From NCBI GenBank assembly GCA_951800145.1, contig CATOJE010000005.1:1-64000 (forward strand): a stretch of 64,000 nt of DNA, given 5' to 3'. Shown in pieces: positions 19,055 through 27,712 of the stretch. Numbering within the stretch: position 1 is the first letter of the stretch; every line of letters starts with the position of its first letter. Source of the stretch: an uncultured Lachnospiraceae bacterium (GTDB lineage: Bacteria > Bacillota > Clostridia > Lachnospirales > Lachnospiraceae). The notes under the pieces were generated by a model. The model was not told where the DNA came from. It did not search any database and saw nothing but the letters and a program-made list of their open reading frames with translations. The translations under genes were made by a program, and so were the position numbers.

Positions 19055-19933
19055 ATGTTAAAAAGCATGACCGGCTTTGGCAGATACGAGACCATCACGG
19101 ATCAATATAAGATATCTGTCGAGATGAAAGCCGTCAATCACCGCTATCTGGATTTGAACATTAAGATGCCGAAGAAATTTAACTGCTTCGAGAGCTCCAT
19201 CCGGACCCTTCTCAAGCAGTACATTCAGCGGGGAAAGATAGACCTGTTTATTAATTATGAAGATTTTACTGAAGGAAACCTTTGCTTAAAATACAATGCA
19301 TCGCTGGCGGCCGAGTATGCCGCCGCCTTTGCCCGGATGGCAGAGCAGTTTCAGATCCCCGATGATCTGACAGCGTCGGTGCTGGCCAAATGCCCGGAGG
19401 TTTTGTCCATGGAGCAGAGGCCGGATGACGAGGATCAGCTGTGGAGGATTCTCTCGGTGGGTGTTCAGGAAGCGGCAAGAAGCTTTGTGGAAACCAGGAT
19501 TACTGAGGGGGAGAACCTGAAGCAGGATCTTTTAGGGAAGCTGGACTACATGCTTGAGCTGGTGGCATTCATCGAAGAGCGCTCGCCAAGGATCCTGGAG
19601 GAGTACCGCCGGAAGCTGACGGATAAGGTGGAGGAGCTTTTAAGCAGCGCCAGCATAGAGGAAAGCCGGATCGCCGCGGAGGTGATCATTTACGCGGACA
19701 AGATCTGTACCGACGAGGAGATGGTCCGGTTAAAAAGCCACATTGAAACTATGAAGAAGAAGCTTGCAGCCGGGGGAAGCATTGGCCGGGAGCTGGATTT
19801 TCTGGCCCAGGAGATGAACCGGGAGGCGAATACCACCCTTTCCAAGGCCAATGACTTAGAAGTCTCGGAGAAGGCCATTGCCTTAAAGACTGAGATCGAA
19901 AAGGTGCGGGAGCAGATACAGAATATCGAGTGA
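19055..19933 (+). CDS. yicC: YicC family endoribonuclease-like protein
   Basis: Starting at ATG 19055 (MLKSMTGFGR, the standard YicC N-terminus) the protein has 292 residues; the longer open frame to 19019 would begin at the promoter. It has both YicC halves: the N-terminal domain with EMKAVNHRYLDLNIKMP and the C-terminal DUF1732 with EVIIYADKICTDEEMVRL and GRELDFLAQEMNREANT. YicC/YloC proteins are reported endoribonucleases (family knowledge). It begins the conserved clostridial block leading to gmk and rpoZ, although remA/ylzA, often found between yicC and gmk, is missing here. Confidence 0.95.
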   Translation: MLKSMTGFGRYETITDQYKISVEMKAVNHRYLDLNIKMPKKFNCFESSIRTLLKQYIQRGKIDLFINYEDFTEGNLCLKYNASLAAEYAAAFARMAEQFQIPDDLTASVLAKCPEVLSMEQRPDDEDQLWRILSVGVQEAARSFVETRITEGENLKQDLLGKLDYMLELVAFIEERSPRILEEYRRKLTDKVEELLSSASIEESRIAAEVIIYADKICTDEEMVRLKSHIETMKKKLAAGGSIGRELDFLAQEMNREANTTLSKANDLEVSEKAIALKTEIEKVREQIQNIE

Positions 19934-19966
19934 TACATGTGCTGCAGGTTTTGCGTTACTGCTTTG

Positions 19967-20015
19967 TGCGCATTTTGCCGCTGTGAACGGCAAGGTCGTG
20001 ATCCGCAGGCATTGC
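19967..20015 (+). repeat. Dispersed palindromic repeat, family B, copy 2
   Basis: GCATTTTGCCGCTGTGAACG followed by GCAAGGTCGTGATCCGCAGG aligns with the copy at 6601-6642 including the GCATTTTG prefix, with several substitutions. It fills most of the yicC-gmk gap. Confidence 0.55.
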
Positions 20016-20071
20016 CTGGCACAGGAGATTTAGGATAAAAGGCTTACGAATAAGAGAGCAGGAGGATATCT

Positions 20072-20692
20072 ATGAGTCAGAAGGGAATCCTGGTTGTGAT
20101 TTCCGGTTTTTCCGGAGCTGGAAAGGGAACACTGATGAGGGCGCTGCTGGAGAAATATGACAACTACTCCCTGTCGATTTCCGCCACTACCCGTCAGCCC
20201 AGGGCTGGAGAGGTGGATGGGAGAGAGTATTTCTTTGTGTCCCAGGAGCATTTTAAATCCATGGTGGAAAGCGACGCGCTGATCGAATATGCCCAGTATG
20301 TGAATCATTACTATGGCACGCCAAGGGATTATGTGGAGAAGCAGCTGAGCCAGGGGAGAGATGTGATTCTGGAGATCGAGATCCAGGGAGCCCTGAAGGT
20401 GAAGAAGAAGTTTCCAGACGCCCTGCTTTTGTTTGTCATGCCGCCCAGTGCAGAGGAGCTAAAACGCCGCCTGGTTAACCGGGGCACGGAGAGCCTGGAG
20501 GTGATCCAGGCAAGGCTTAAGCGGGCTGCAGAGGAGGCAGTGGGAATCGAGGCCTATGACTACATTATTATTAATGATGTGATTGATACCTGCGCAGAGG
20601 AGCTGCATCAGCTGATCCAGGCGCAGCATAATAAGACATCCAACCGTCTGGAATTTATCAATGGGATCCGGATCGGGCTAAACCAGCTGTAG
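20072..20692 (+). CDS. gmk: Guanylate kinase
   Basis: The 206-residue enzyme phosphorylates GMP to GDP. The P-loop SGFSGAGKGT, the GMP-binding SISATTRQPRAGEVDGREYFF segment (shortened here: SISATTRQPRAGEV) and the lid RLVNRGTES are all present. It follows yicC by ~140 bases, which hold a family B repeat, and precedes rpoZ by 61 bases. AGGAGG at ~20060 fits the start. The gene is in the common gmk-rpoZ pair. Confidence 0.98.
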   Translation: MSQKGILVVISGFSGAGKGTLMRALLEKYDNYSLSISATTRQPRAGEVDGREYFFVSQEHFKSMVESDALIEYAQYVNHYYGTPRDYVEKQLSQGRDVILEIEIQGALKVKKKFPDALLLFVMPPSAEELKRRLVNRGTESLEVIQARLKRAAEEAVGIEAYDYIIINDVIDTCAEELHQLIQAQHNKTSNRLEFINGIRIGLNQL

Positions 20693-20753
20693 CTGGGGAC
20701 TGGCGCGAGCCTTAGGGAGCCCCGTTGTTTCATTAGGGAAAGGAGATTTTTAC

Positions 20754-21212
20754 ATGTTACGTCCATCATACAGTGATTTAATTGAAGTAGTAAACAGCGA
20801 TATCGAGCCGGGGGAGCAGCCGGTGGTTCAGAGCCGGTATTCCATCGTGATTGCCGCGTCAAAGCGCGCCAGGCAGCTGATCGACGGCGCTGAGCCTTTA
20901 GTAGGCGGTTCCTACCGGAAAAAGCCGCTGTCCGTGTCTGTGGATGAGCTTTATAAGGGCAAGGTGAAGCTTATCGGCGAGGAGGAGGCGGAGGCTCTGG
21001 AGCGTCAGCGGGCTTTGGCCGAGGAAGAGGCGGCCAGGGCCAGGGCGGAGGAAGAGGAGAGAGCCAGGGCGGAAGAGGAGGAAGCCCAGGCAGAGGGCCT
21101 GGAGGCCGGGGAGCCGGAGCTTTCCTTATCTGAGGCTGAGATGACCGAAGCCGGGGAGCCATATGAGGCTGAGCTCCCAGAGGAAGAGACGGAAGCACAG
21201 GGAGAGTTTTAA
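20754..21212 (+). CDS. rpoZ: RNA polymerase omega subunit with acidic C-terminal extension
   Basis: Residues 1-~75 match omega (MLRPSYSDLIEVVN, SRYSIVIAASKRARQLIDG, KPLSVSVDELYKGK), which helps assemble and stabilise the polymerase. Typical Firmicute omega proteins are 65-90 residues; this one has 152, because of a C-terminal extension rich in Glu and Ala (EEAARARAEEEERARAEEEE onwards). The extension looks like a charged single helix followed by a disordered acidic tail. A terminator follows at once. Confidence 0.95.
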   Translation: MLRPSYSDLIEVVNSDIEPGEQPVVQSRYSIVIAASKRARQLIDGAEPLVGGSYRKKPLSVSVDELYKGKVKLIGEEEAEALERQRALAEEEAARARAEEEERARAEEEEAQAEGLEAGEPELSLSEAEMTEAGEPYEAELPEEETEAQGEF

Positions 21213-21224
21213 TACACATGCAGG

Positions 21225-21273
21225 AAAAGGGGGTTAACGCAGAGAGCTTTATTCCGTTACACCCCCTTTTTAT
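21225..21273 (+). terminator. Terminator after rpoZ
   Basis: AAAAGGGGGTTAACG (21225-21239) pairs with CGTTA-C-ACCCCCTTTT (21255-21270), one bulged C, ending in a T-run. It separates rpoZ from rimO. Confidence 0.85.
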
Positions 21274-21278
21274 AGGGA

Positions 21279-21347
21279 TGTGCTCTTGGAAGCTCCCTTG
21301 CACCTGCTTTTGCGGCTGATCAGGCACAAAGAGATTCCGAGAGCACA
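21279..21347. other. Structured leader or small RNA candidate before rimO
   Basis: TGTGCTCTTGGAA (21279-21291) and TTCCGAGAGCACA (21335-21347) pair over 13 bases with one G-U. Inside, TTGCACCTG (21299-21307) and CAGGCACAA (21321-21329) can form a second, imperfect stem. There is no T-run, so it is not a terminator; it lies 34 bases before the rimO ATG, just after the rpoZ terminator. It matches no riboswitch I know. Confidence 0.4.
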
Positions 21348-21381
21348 TAGGGAAGCATTTTAGGAGGAATACATTTTTACG

Positions 21382-22725
21382 ATGAATATTTTATTTGTCT
21401 CACTGGGCTGTGACAAGAACCTGGTGGATACAGAGAAGATGCTAGGCATCCTGGGAAAGGAAGGATATCAGTTTACAGACCGGGAGGAAGAGGCCCATGT
21501 GATCGTGGTGAATACCTGCTGCTTTATCGGAGATGCCAAGGAGGAGAGTATTAACACTATCCTGGAGCTTGCACAGCAGAAGGAGACCGGGGTGTGCCAG
21601 GCCCTGATTGTAGCCGGATGCCTGGCCCAGCGGTATCAAAAGGAAATATTAGAGGAAATCCCGGAGGTGGACGGGATTCTGGGAACCTCCGCCTATGACG
21701 GGATCGCGCAGGTGATCGGGGAGGTCCTGGAACGAAAGAAAAGCCATGTATCCCGGTTCCAGGACATTAACCGTCTGCCGGGGACACCGGCAGGCCGCAT
21801 GGTGACCACGGGAGGCCATTATGCCTTTTTAAAAATCGCAGAGGGCTGCGATAAGCATTGCACCTACTGCATTATCCCCTCCCTCCGGGGAAGCTACCGA
21901 AGCGTTCCCATGGAGGAGCTTTTAGAGGAGGCCAAGGCTTTAGCGGCACAGGGGGTAAAGGAGCTGATCCTGGTGGCCCAGGAGACCACCTTGTACGGGG
22001 TGGATCTGTATGGGAGGAAGGAGCTGCCTGCCTTGCTGCAAAAGCTGGCGCGGATTCCGGGGATTTGCTGGATCCGGATCCAGTACTGTTACCCAGAGGA
22101 GATTACAGACCAGCTGATCCAGGTGATGAAGGAGGAGGAGAAGATCTGCCATTACCTGGATATGCCCATCCAGCATGCTAGTGATTCGGTCTTAAAGCGG
22201 ATGGGGCGGCGCACCAGCCAGAAGGAGCTGCGGGAAATCATCGGGCATATCCGCCGGGAAATCCCGGATATAGCCATCCGCACCACTCTCATCTCCGGCT
22301 TTCCGGGGGAGACAGAGGAGGATCATGAGATACTGATGGAGTTTGTGGATGAGATGGAATTTGACCGTCTGGGAGTCTTTCCCTACTCCCTAGAGGAGGA
22401 TACCCCGGCTGCCCTGCTTCCGGATCAAGTGCCGGAGGAGGTGAAGGAGGCCAGGCGGGACGCGGTGATGGAGCTTCAGCAGGAGGTGGCCTTTGACCGG
22501 GCGGAGGCCATGGTGGGGCGGATCCTGGAGGTGATAATCGAGGGCAAGGTCAGCGGCGAAGGGGTCTATGTGGGAAGGACCTACATGGACAGCCCGAATG
22601 TGGACGGCCTGATCTTTGTCAATGGAGAGATGGAACTGATGAGCGGCGACTTCGTCCGGGTGCGGGTGACGAAGGCGGCCGAATACGATTTGATAGGAGA
22701 GGTGTGCGATGAATCTGCCCAATAA
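21382..22725 (+). CDS. rimO: Ribosomal protein S12 methylthiotransferase RimO
   Basis: A 447-residue radical-SAM enzyme that adds a methylthio group to the conserved Asp of ribosomal protein S12. It has the N-terminal UPF0004 cluster-binding domain (VSLGCDKNLVDTE, NTCCFIGDAKEES, VAGCLAQRY), the radical-SAM CxxxCxxC as CDKHCTYCIIP, and a C-terminal TRAM domain (EGKVSGEGVYVGRTYMD shortened). The start matches the MNILFVSLGCDKN family start. Its end overlaps pgsA by 17 bases, an arrangement common in Clostridia. Confidence 0.97.
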   Translation: MNILFVSLGCDKNLVDTEKMLGILGKEGYQFTDREEEAHVIVVNTCCFIGDAKEESINTILELAQQKETGVCQALIVAGCLAQRYQKEILEEIPEVDGILGTSAYDGIAQVIGEVLERKKSHVSRFQDINRLPGTPAGRMVTTGGHYAFLKIAEGCDKHCTYCIIPSLRGSYRSVPMEELLEEAKALAAQGVKELILVAQETTLYGVDLYGRKELPALLQKLARIPGICWIRIQYCYPEEITDQLIQVMKEEEKICHYLDMPIQHASDSVLKRMGRRTSQKELREIIGHIRREIPDIAIRTTLISGFPGETEEDHEILMEFVDEMEFDRLGVFPYSLEEDTPAALLPDQVPEEVKEARRDAVMELQQEVAFDRAEAMVGRILEVIIEGKVSGEGVYVGRTYMDSPNVDGLIFVNGEMELMSGDFVRVRVTKAAEYDLIGEVCDESAQ

Positions 22726-23251
22726 GCTGACCACGCTGCGCGTGATCTTGATCCCGTTTTTTGTGTTTTTCCTGCTGTACCAGAAGGGGGAAAATATGAC
22801 CTTCCGGTATGTGGCTGTGGTTATCTTTATCATAGCCAGCCTGACGGATCTTCTGGACGGGAAGATTGCCAGGAAGTATAATCTGGTGACGAATTTCGGG
22901 AAATTTATGGATCCTCTGGCGGACAAGCTGTTAGTCTGCTCCGCCTTAATCTGCCTCATTGAGCTGGGGCAGATCCCTGCCTGGATGGTGATTATTATCA
23001 TCAGCCGGGAGTTTATTATCAGCGGCTTCCGCCTGGTAGCTTCGGACAATGGCATTGTGATTGCTGCCAGCTACTGGGGGAAATTTAAGACAACCTTCCA
23101 GATGATCGCCGTGATTCTTCTGATTGTGAAGATCCCGGCACTCACCATAGTGACCAGCCTGTGCCTGTGGATTGCCCTGGCCCTGACGGTTATCTCCCTG
23201 GTGGATTATATTCTGAAGAATCACAAGGTACTGACAGAAGGGAGTATGTGA
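22709..23251 (+). CDS. pgsA: CDP-diacylglycerol-glycerol-3-phosphate 3-phosphatidyltransferase
   Basis: The 180-residue membrane enzyme makes phosphatidylglycerol phosphate. The CDP-alcohol phosphotransferase signature is complete: the aspartates and Ala-Arg in DLLDGKIARKYN and GKFMDPLADK. Four to five hydrophobic segments are present. The gene overlaps rimO by 17 bases and abuts cinA, so it belongs to a coupled operon. Confidence 0.97.
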   Translation: MNLPNKLTTLRVILIPFFVFFLLYQKGENMTFRYVAVVIFIIASLTDLLDGKIARKYNLVTNFGKFMDPLADKLLVCSALICLIELGQIPAWMVIIIISREFIISGFRLVASDNGIVIAASYWGKFKTTFQMIAVILLIVKIPALTIVTSLCLWIALALTVISLVDYILKNHKVLTEGSM

Positions 23252-23256
23252 TCCAT

Positions 23257-24504
23257 ATGGTTTGTGAATTAATATCCGTGGGAACGGAGCTTTTGCTGGG
23301 GAATATTGTGAATACTAACACTCAGTTTCTGGCGGAAAAGTGCGCGCTTTTAGGCCTTTCCAGCTACTATCAGGTGACGGTGGGGGATAACAGGGAGCGG
23401 CTGGCAGAGGCCATCCGCACAGCCCTTAAGCGGTCGGACATCGTGATTCTCACCGGGGGCTTAGGGCCTACGGAGGATGATTTGACCAAGGAGGTCTGCG
23501 CTGAGGTGATGGATTTCCCTCTGGCGGAGGATGCCCACACCAGGGAGCGGCTGGAGGAATTTTTTAAAAACAGCATCTATAAAAAGATCTCGGAAAATAA
23601 TTGGAAGCAGGCCATGATCCCGGACGGCGCTAAGGTTCTGGATAATCATAATGGAACTGCCCCAGGCTTAATTTTGGAGAAGTACGGAAAGTCAGCCATC
23701 CTTCTCCCAGGGCCGCCCAATGAGCTGATCCCCTTGTTTATGGAGCAGGTGTATCCATACCTCCAGAAGCTTCAGCCGGAGATCATCCGCTCCCAGATGG
23801 TAAAGATCTGCGGAGTGGGGGAGAGCCAGGTGGAGGATAAGCTTCTGGATCTGATTGACAAGCAGACGAATCCCACCATTGCCACCTATGCCAAGACCGG
23901 GGAGGTTCACCTCCGAGTTACGGCGAAGGCTGGCAGCACAGAGGAGGCGGATAAGCGGATCAAGCCGGTGGTAAAGGAGATTAAGCGGCGGTTTGGAGAT
24001 TTTGTCTACTCCACCAGGGAGGATGAGACGCTGGAGATGGCGGTGGTGCGCCTTCTGCGGAAGCTGGAGCTGACTGTGACTACAGCGGAATCCTGCACCG
24101 GGGGGATGCTGGCAGCCCGCCTGACCAATGTTCCCGGGGTATCCGAGGTATTTCGGGAGGGCTTTATCACCTATGCCAATAAGGCGAAGCGGAAAATCCT
24201 GGATGTAAGCAAGAGCACCCTGAAAAAGTACGGGGCAGTCAGCGAGCAGACGGCGAAGGAGATGGCCACAGGAGGCGTGTTTGCCACAGATGCAGACGTG
24301 TGCGTCGCCATCACCGGACTGGCAGGGCCTGGGGGTGGCAGCGAGGAGAAGCCGGTGGGCCTGGTGTATATCGCCTGCTACTTAAAGGATGAGGTGAAGG
24401 TTGAAAAGTACCAGTTTAAGGGAAATCGGGAAAAGATCCGGGAGCAGTCGGTGGTAAAGGCCCTGGATCTGCTGCGCCGCTCGATTTTAGATAATTACCG
24501 TTGA
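23257..24504 (+). CDS. cinA: CinA family competence/damage-inducible protein (nicotinamide mononucleotide deamidase-type)
   Basis: The start at ATG 23257 (MVCELISVGTELLLGNIVN) gives 415 residues; GTG 23248 is a possible alternative with closer spacing to AGGGAG. The N-terminal MoCF-like domain (ILTGGLGPTEDDLTKE, LLPGPPNEL) is followed by the C-terminal CinA deamidase domain (TTAESCTGGMLAARLTNV, AITGLAGPGGG). Both domains are present, so the protein is probably a two-domain NMN deamidase/ADP-ribose pyrophosphatase-type enzyme (family knowledge). It is the last recognised gene of the rimO-pgsA-cinA operon. Confidence 0.96.
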   Translation: MVCELISVGTELLLGNIVNTNTQFLAEKCALLGLSSYYQVTVGDNRERLAEAIRTALKRSDIVILTGGLGPTEDDLTKEVCAEVMDFPLAEDAHTRERLEEFFKNSIYKKISENNWKQAMIPDGAKVLDNHNGTAPGLILEKYGKSAILLPGPPNELIPLFMEQVYPYLQKLQPEIIRSQMVKICGVGESQVEDKLLDLIDKQTNPTIATYAKTGEVHLRVTAKAGSTEEADKRIKPVVKEIKRRFGDFVYSTREDETLEMAVVRLLRKLELTVTTAESCTGGMLAARLTNVPGVSEVFREGFITYANKAKRKILDVSKSTLKKYGAVSEQTAKEMATGGVFATDADVCVAITGLAGPGGGSEEKPVGLVYIACYLKDEVKVEKYQFKGNREKIREQSVVKALDLLRRSILDNYR

Positions 24505-24517
24505 TAGGGGGGAGACT

Positions 24518-25831
24518 ATGGCAAGCCAGAATGAGAAGAGGATGATGGCAGCTGCCTGCAGGTATGCCTACAGCCGGTTTGTGCTGAATTATGCTATGTT
24601 TTGTGAATCCGGGGATGAAGAGAAGGAGCAGGCTTCAAAGCAGCGCTGCAGGCTTCAGGAGCAGCTTCAGGTGCTCTGCGGCCGGTTCCTGGAGGGGGAG
24701 CTCTATTTGGAGGAGGTTTCCGCGCTGCGGGAGGAGCTGCTCCGGGAGATGGAGGTCCTCACAATTTACGTGGACTATTTTGAAGTGTTTGAATATGTGT
24801 TAAACCGGCTGGAAAAGCGGTTTTCAGATGAAACGCTTCTTCCGGTGGATGAGGAGGAGCTGCTGAATGAGATTATGAGATATGTTTACGCCAGCAGGGA
24901 GACTGCCTGGCAGAACGAGCAGATCCGCAGGATCTTAGGACAACTTCCCATCCGTTTTACCAGGTCAAAGTTTTTCTCCATTCTCACCCATGCTCTTTCA
25001 GTGTATGAGGGGACTGGCAGGGAGAGCCTTGTCCAGGTGATGGATATGCTGCGGCGGGAGGCATTGCTGTCCCTTCCGGAGGATATGGCCGGGGGACATA
25101 AAACATTAGCGGATATTTTATCCCAGTTCCAAAAGGCAGATTTTCGTTCCCTTACCCATGAGGAATTCCAAAATCTCCAAAATGGCCTTGCCCTGGCCCA
25201 GGAAAGCTTATATTTCGAAACCTCAGATAGTACGATAATGATGGATCTTGTCAATGATCTCTATGTCATCGGCCTGACCCGGGGAGAGATTCTCATGGAC
25301 AGCCAGGAGGAAGGACTGTATCAGACCATCCTCGCAAGGCTGTACCGAAGCGCAAAGGGGGAGGAGGCTGAGCCGGAGGAGGAGATGGAGCAACTCTGGA
25401 CCCAGATGGAGGGCAGGCAGGAGAAGTATTACCAGCAGTGGAGCCGGTACGAGATGAAGGACCTGGAGATGGATTCCCCTTATTATGAAAGCCTGCGAAA
25501 GGTGAGGCTTCTCCTTTCAACCAGCTCATTTATGAGCCTGGAGGAGGAGAAGGCGCCGGAGGAGGAGATCCTCTTAAGCAGGAGGGCTGTGGAAGAGATG
25601 TGCGGCCAGCTGTCAGGTGAGCTGGAGCAGGCCTGGAAGGCCCTGCCCAGGCAGGTGGTTCACGCGTTCATGGCCAGGCTTTTATCCAAGCTGCCTATGT
25701 TTTTCAGCCATATTGGTGAGCTTGAGGAGTTTATCGGGGGATGTCTGTCCTCCTGCACAGATATGGCGGAGCTGGCTGCCAGCGCAGAATTGATTCGGGA
25801 GATAATGGAGAGCGACGATGCTTTGGTATAA
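24518..25831 (+). CDS. Helical protein of unknown function
   Basis: The 437-residue protein is acidic and almost entirely predicted helical, with no membrane segment. It has no motif that I recognise. The only distinctive features are many Leu/Glu heptad-like stretches (for example EELLREMEVLTIYVDYFEVF) and a central low-complexity EEAEPEEEMEQLW. It starts 13 bases after cinA with GGGGGGAG before the ATG and overlaps the next gene by 14 bases, so all three are probably one transcript. Conservation of this order in other Lachnospiraceae would argue for a real functional tie to CinA or YtfJ. Confidence 0.7.
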   Translation: MASQNEKRMMAAACRYAYSRFVLNYAMFCESGDEEKEQASKQRCRLQEQLQVLCGRFLEGELYLEEVSALREELLREMEVLTIYVDYFEVFEYVLNRLEKRFSDETLLPVDEEELLNEIMRYVYASRETAWQNEQIRRILGQLPIRFTRSKFFSILTHALSVYEGTGRESLVQVMDMLRREALLSLPEDMAGGHKTLADILSQFQKADFRSLTHEEFQNLQNGLALAQESLYFETSDSTIMMDLVNDLYVIGLTRGEILMDSQEEGLYQTILARLYRSAKGEEAEPEEEMEQLWTQMEGRQEKYYQQWSRYEMKDLEMDSPYYESLRKVRLLLSTSSFMSLEEEKAPEEEILLSRRAVEEMCGQLSGELEQAWKALPRQVVHAFMARLLSKLPMFFSHIGELEEFIGGCLSSCTDMAELAASAELIREIMESDDALV

Positions 25832-26141
25832 ACACCTTTATGTAGGGGAAGGGGCGAAAAAGAAGCGTTTTTCCCTGATCCAGAGGATCCGGTCCGGGAA
25901 TATCCCATCGAAGGCCTATGTGATCCTGGATCCGGCGAATCCGGCAAATCTTCTGGATATCTGGGAGGCGTCCCAGATCTGCAGCCAGGAATGGGAAGAG
26001 AGGCGCAGGGCAGAGGGCAGGGAGATCCAGATCCTTGGGATCGCCTGGGGCTATCAGGATGCCTTAGAGCTGGCCGGCCAGATGGTGAATGAGGTATACC
26101 AGGCTACTGGCGGCTTCAACCTGAGAGAGTATTTGTCCTGA
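25818..26141 (+). CDS. Small soluble protein of unknown function
   Basis: This 107-residue protein (MLWYKHLYVGEGAKKKRFSL) has a mixed alpha/beta composition: a basic N-terminus, a strand-like AYVILDPANPANLLDIW, and a C-terminal helix (YQDALELAGQMVNEVYQ). It overlaps the preceding gene by 14 bases and precedes the DUF2953 gene by 33 bases. I do not recognise the family. There is no signal peptide or membrane helix. Confidence 0.65.
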   Translation: MLWYKHLYVGEGAKKKRFSLIQRIRSGNIPSKAYVILDPANPANLLDIWEASQICSQEWEERRRAEGREIQILGIAWGYQDALELAGQMVNEVYQATGGFNLREYLS

Positions 26142-26174
26142 CGATCCGGAACAGTTCAGACGGGGTGCTGTGGA

Positions 26175-27206
26175 ATGATTCATATGTTGGGTTTCATCTT
26201 AACGATCATTGGCTGGGTTCTTTTGGGGATTCTGAGGATTATCCTTGGAATCCTGCTTTTCGTGCTCTTTTCCGCCATCCGATATCAGATCGACGGGGAA
26301 AAGAGGGAGAGCCTGACCGGACAGGTGAAAATCACCTGGCTTCTCTGGATTCTGTCGGTGCAGATCCGCTACCAGCAGGGGCTTTCCCTTCAGGCAGCCC
26401 TTCTGGGACACACCATCTGGCAGATGGGCGGCCAGCAGCCTGAGAAGGAGAAAAAGAGGCTGCGGCCTGGCCGGGGGCCCGGAGGGAGCAAACCAGAGAA
26501 GAAGGGAAGCTGGCCGGAGGAGCTTCTGGAGGAGAAGGAAGACTGGTCAGAAGAGACTTCAGAGGAGAAGGAAAACTGGCCGGGAGAGACTTCAGAGGAG
26601 AGGGAAAACTGGCCGGGGGAGACTTCAGAGGAGAGGGAAAACTGGCCGGGAGAGACTTCAGAAGAAAAGGAGCCGCCCCCAGGGGAGCCTTCCCAGGAAA
26701 AGGAGGCGCCGCCGGAGGAGGCTTTAAAGGGGAAGAAAGGCCGGAGGAAGGCAGATTCAGGAGAGAAGAAAAAAATAAGGTTTTCATTTTCCGCCTTCTG
26801 TGATAAACTAAAGCAGGGAAAAGACAAGCTCTCCGATCTCAGAGAGAAGTGGGAGTGCCTGACGGCATTCTTAAGTGATCCGGAAAATCAAAGGTCGGCG
26901 AAGCTGATTCTTCGCCAGATAAAGAAGTGCGTGCTTCATCTGCTCCCCAGAAAGGGGAAGGGGGAGCTTACCTTCGGGCTGGAGGACCCATATCTCATGG
27001 GGAAGGCTCTTTCCCTGGCAGCCCTTGCCTATCCATTTACCCATGGGATTCTTACCCTGCATCCAGTGTTTGACCAGAAGCTTTTGGAGGGGGAGCTCCA
27101 TGTGAAGGGGCATATCCGGATAGGAGTGCTTTTAGGGTATGTACTTCGGCTGCTGTTTGACGGAAATATCCGGAGAAGGCTGTGGAAGCTGATTCGCAGA
27201 AAATAG
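26175..27206 (+). CDS. DUF2953 membrane protein with Glu-rich repeat
   Basis: The 343-residue protein starts with a long hydrophobic segment (GFILTIIGWVLLGILRII), then IRYQIDGEKRESLTGQVKIT, typical of DUF2953. The C-terminal domain (GKGELTFGLEDPYLMGKALS to LHVKGHIRIGVLLGYVLRLL) fits the family too. Between them lies a charged low-complexity stretch with an 11-residue tandem repeat (ETSEERENWPG). DUF2953 genes commonly sit directly before the sporulation gene ytfJ, as here (10-base gap), suggesting a spore-related envelope function (inference). Confidence 0.82.
   Translation: MIHMLGFILTIIGWVLLGILRIILGILLFVLFSAIRYQIDGEKRESLTGQVKITWLLWILSVQIRYQQGLSLQAALLGHTIWQMGGQQPEKEKKRLRPGRGPGGSKPEKKGSWPEELLEEKEDWSEETSEEKENWPGETSEERENWPGETSEERENWPGETSEEKEPPPGEPSQEKEAPPEEALKGKKGRRKADSGEKKKIRFSFSAFCDKLKQGKDKLSDLREKWECLTAFLSDPENQRSAKLILRQIKKCVLHLLPRKGKGELTFGLEDPYLMGKALSLAALAYPFTHGILTLHPVFDQKLLEGELHVKGHIRIGVLLGYVLRLLFDGNIRRRLWKLIRRK
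26553..26684 (+). repeat. 33-bp tandem repeat in the DUF2953 gene
   Basis: Four in-frame units at 26553, 26586, 26619 and 26652 encode ETSEE(K/R)ENWPG, the last degenerating to ETSEEKEPPPG. The second and third are nearly identical, so the array is probably recent and length-variable. Confidence 0.92.
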
Positions 27207-27216
27207 GAGGATTCTT

Positions 27217-27618
27217 ATGGCAGATAACCATTTTTCATCAACAATTGAAGCATTATTTAAGGGTATGGATCACTTTGTCACCACAAAGACGGTGGTGGGA
27301 GAGGCTGTGAAGGTGGATGACGCCATCATCCTCCCGCTGGTGGATGTGTCCTGCGGCATGGCTGCCGGAGCCTTCGCGGACGGGGGAAAGGACAAGGATA
27401 ATGGAGCCGGGGGCATGAGCGCCAAGATCAGCCCCAGCGCAGTGCTGGTGATCCAAAACGGCGTGGCGAAGCTGGTGAGCGTGAAGCATCAGGATCCGAT
27501 GACAAAGGCGCTGGACATGGTGCCGGATCTGGTGAATAAGTTCGCAGGCGGCCCCAAGGGGGCAGGCGTGATCTCGCCGGAGGCCATGGAGGCGGCGGAG
27601 GAGATGGCAGGCCGTTAA
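27217..27618 (+). CDS. ytfJ: Sporulation protein YtfJ / GerW family
   Basis: The 133-residue protein matches YtfJ/GerW over its length: NHFSSTIEALFKGMDHFVTT, GEAVKVDDAIILPLVDVSCG, a Gly-rich loop GGKDKDNGAGG and SAKISPSAVLVIQNGVAKLV. GerW is needed for normal spore germination in Bacillus (family knowledge). AGGAGG precedes the ATG. It follows DUF2953 closely and marks the organism as spore-forming. Confidence 0.94.
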   Translation: MADNHFSSTIEALFKGMDHFVTTKTVVGEAVKVDDAIILPLVDVSCGMAAGAFADGGKDKDNGAGGMSAKISPSAVLVIQNGVAKLVSVKHQDPMTKALDMVPDLVNKFAGGPKGAGVISPEAMEAAEEMAGR

Positions 27619-27712
27619 AACGAGTGAACAGGACAGAACGATGTACTAGATGAATACTTCCCGCCTATCCTGCATAGGATATTCTATAAGGACAAAACAA
27701 AGGGGTATCCTT

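Noticed and set aside
26332-26827. Long minus-strand open frames opposite the DUF2953 gene
   Set aside because: They are shadows of the Glu-rich repeat, giving Ser/Pro/Phe low-complexity sequence.
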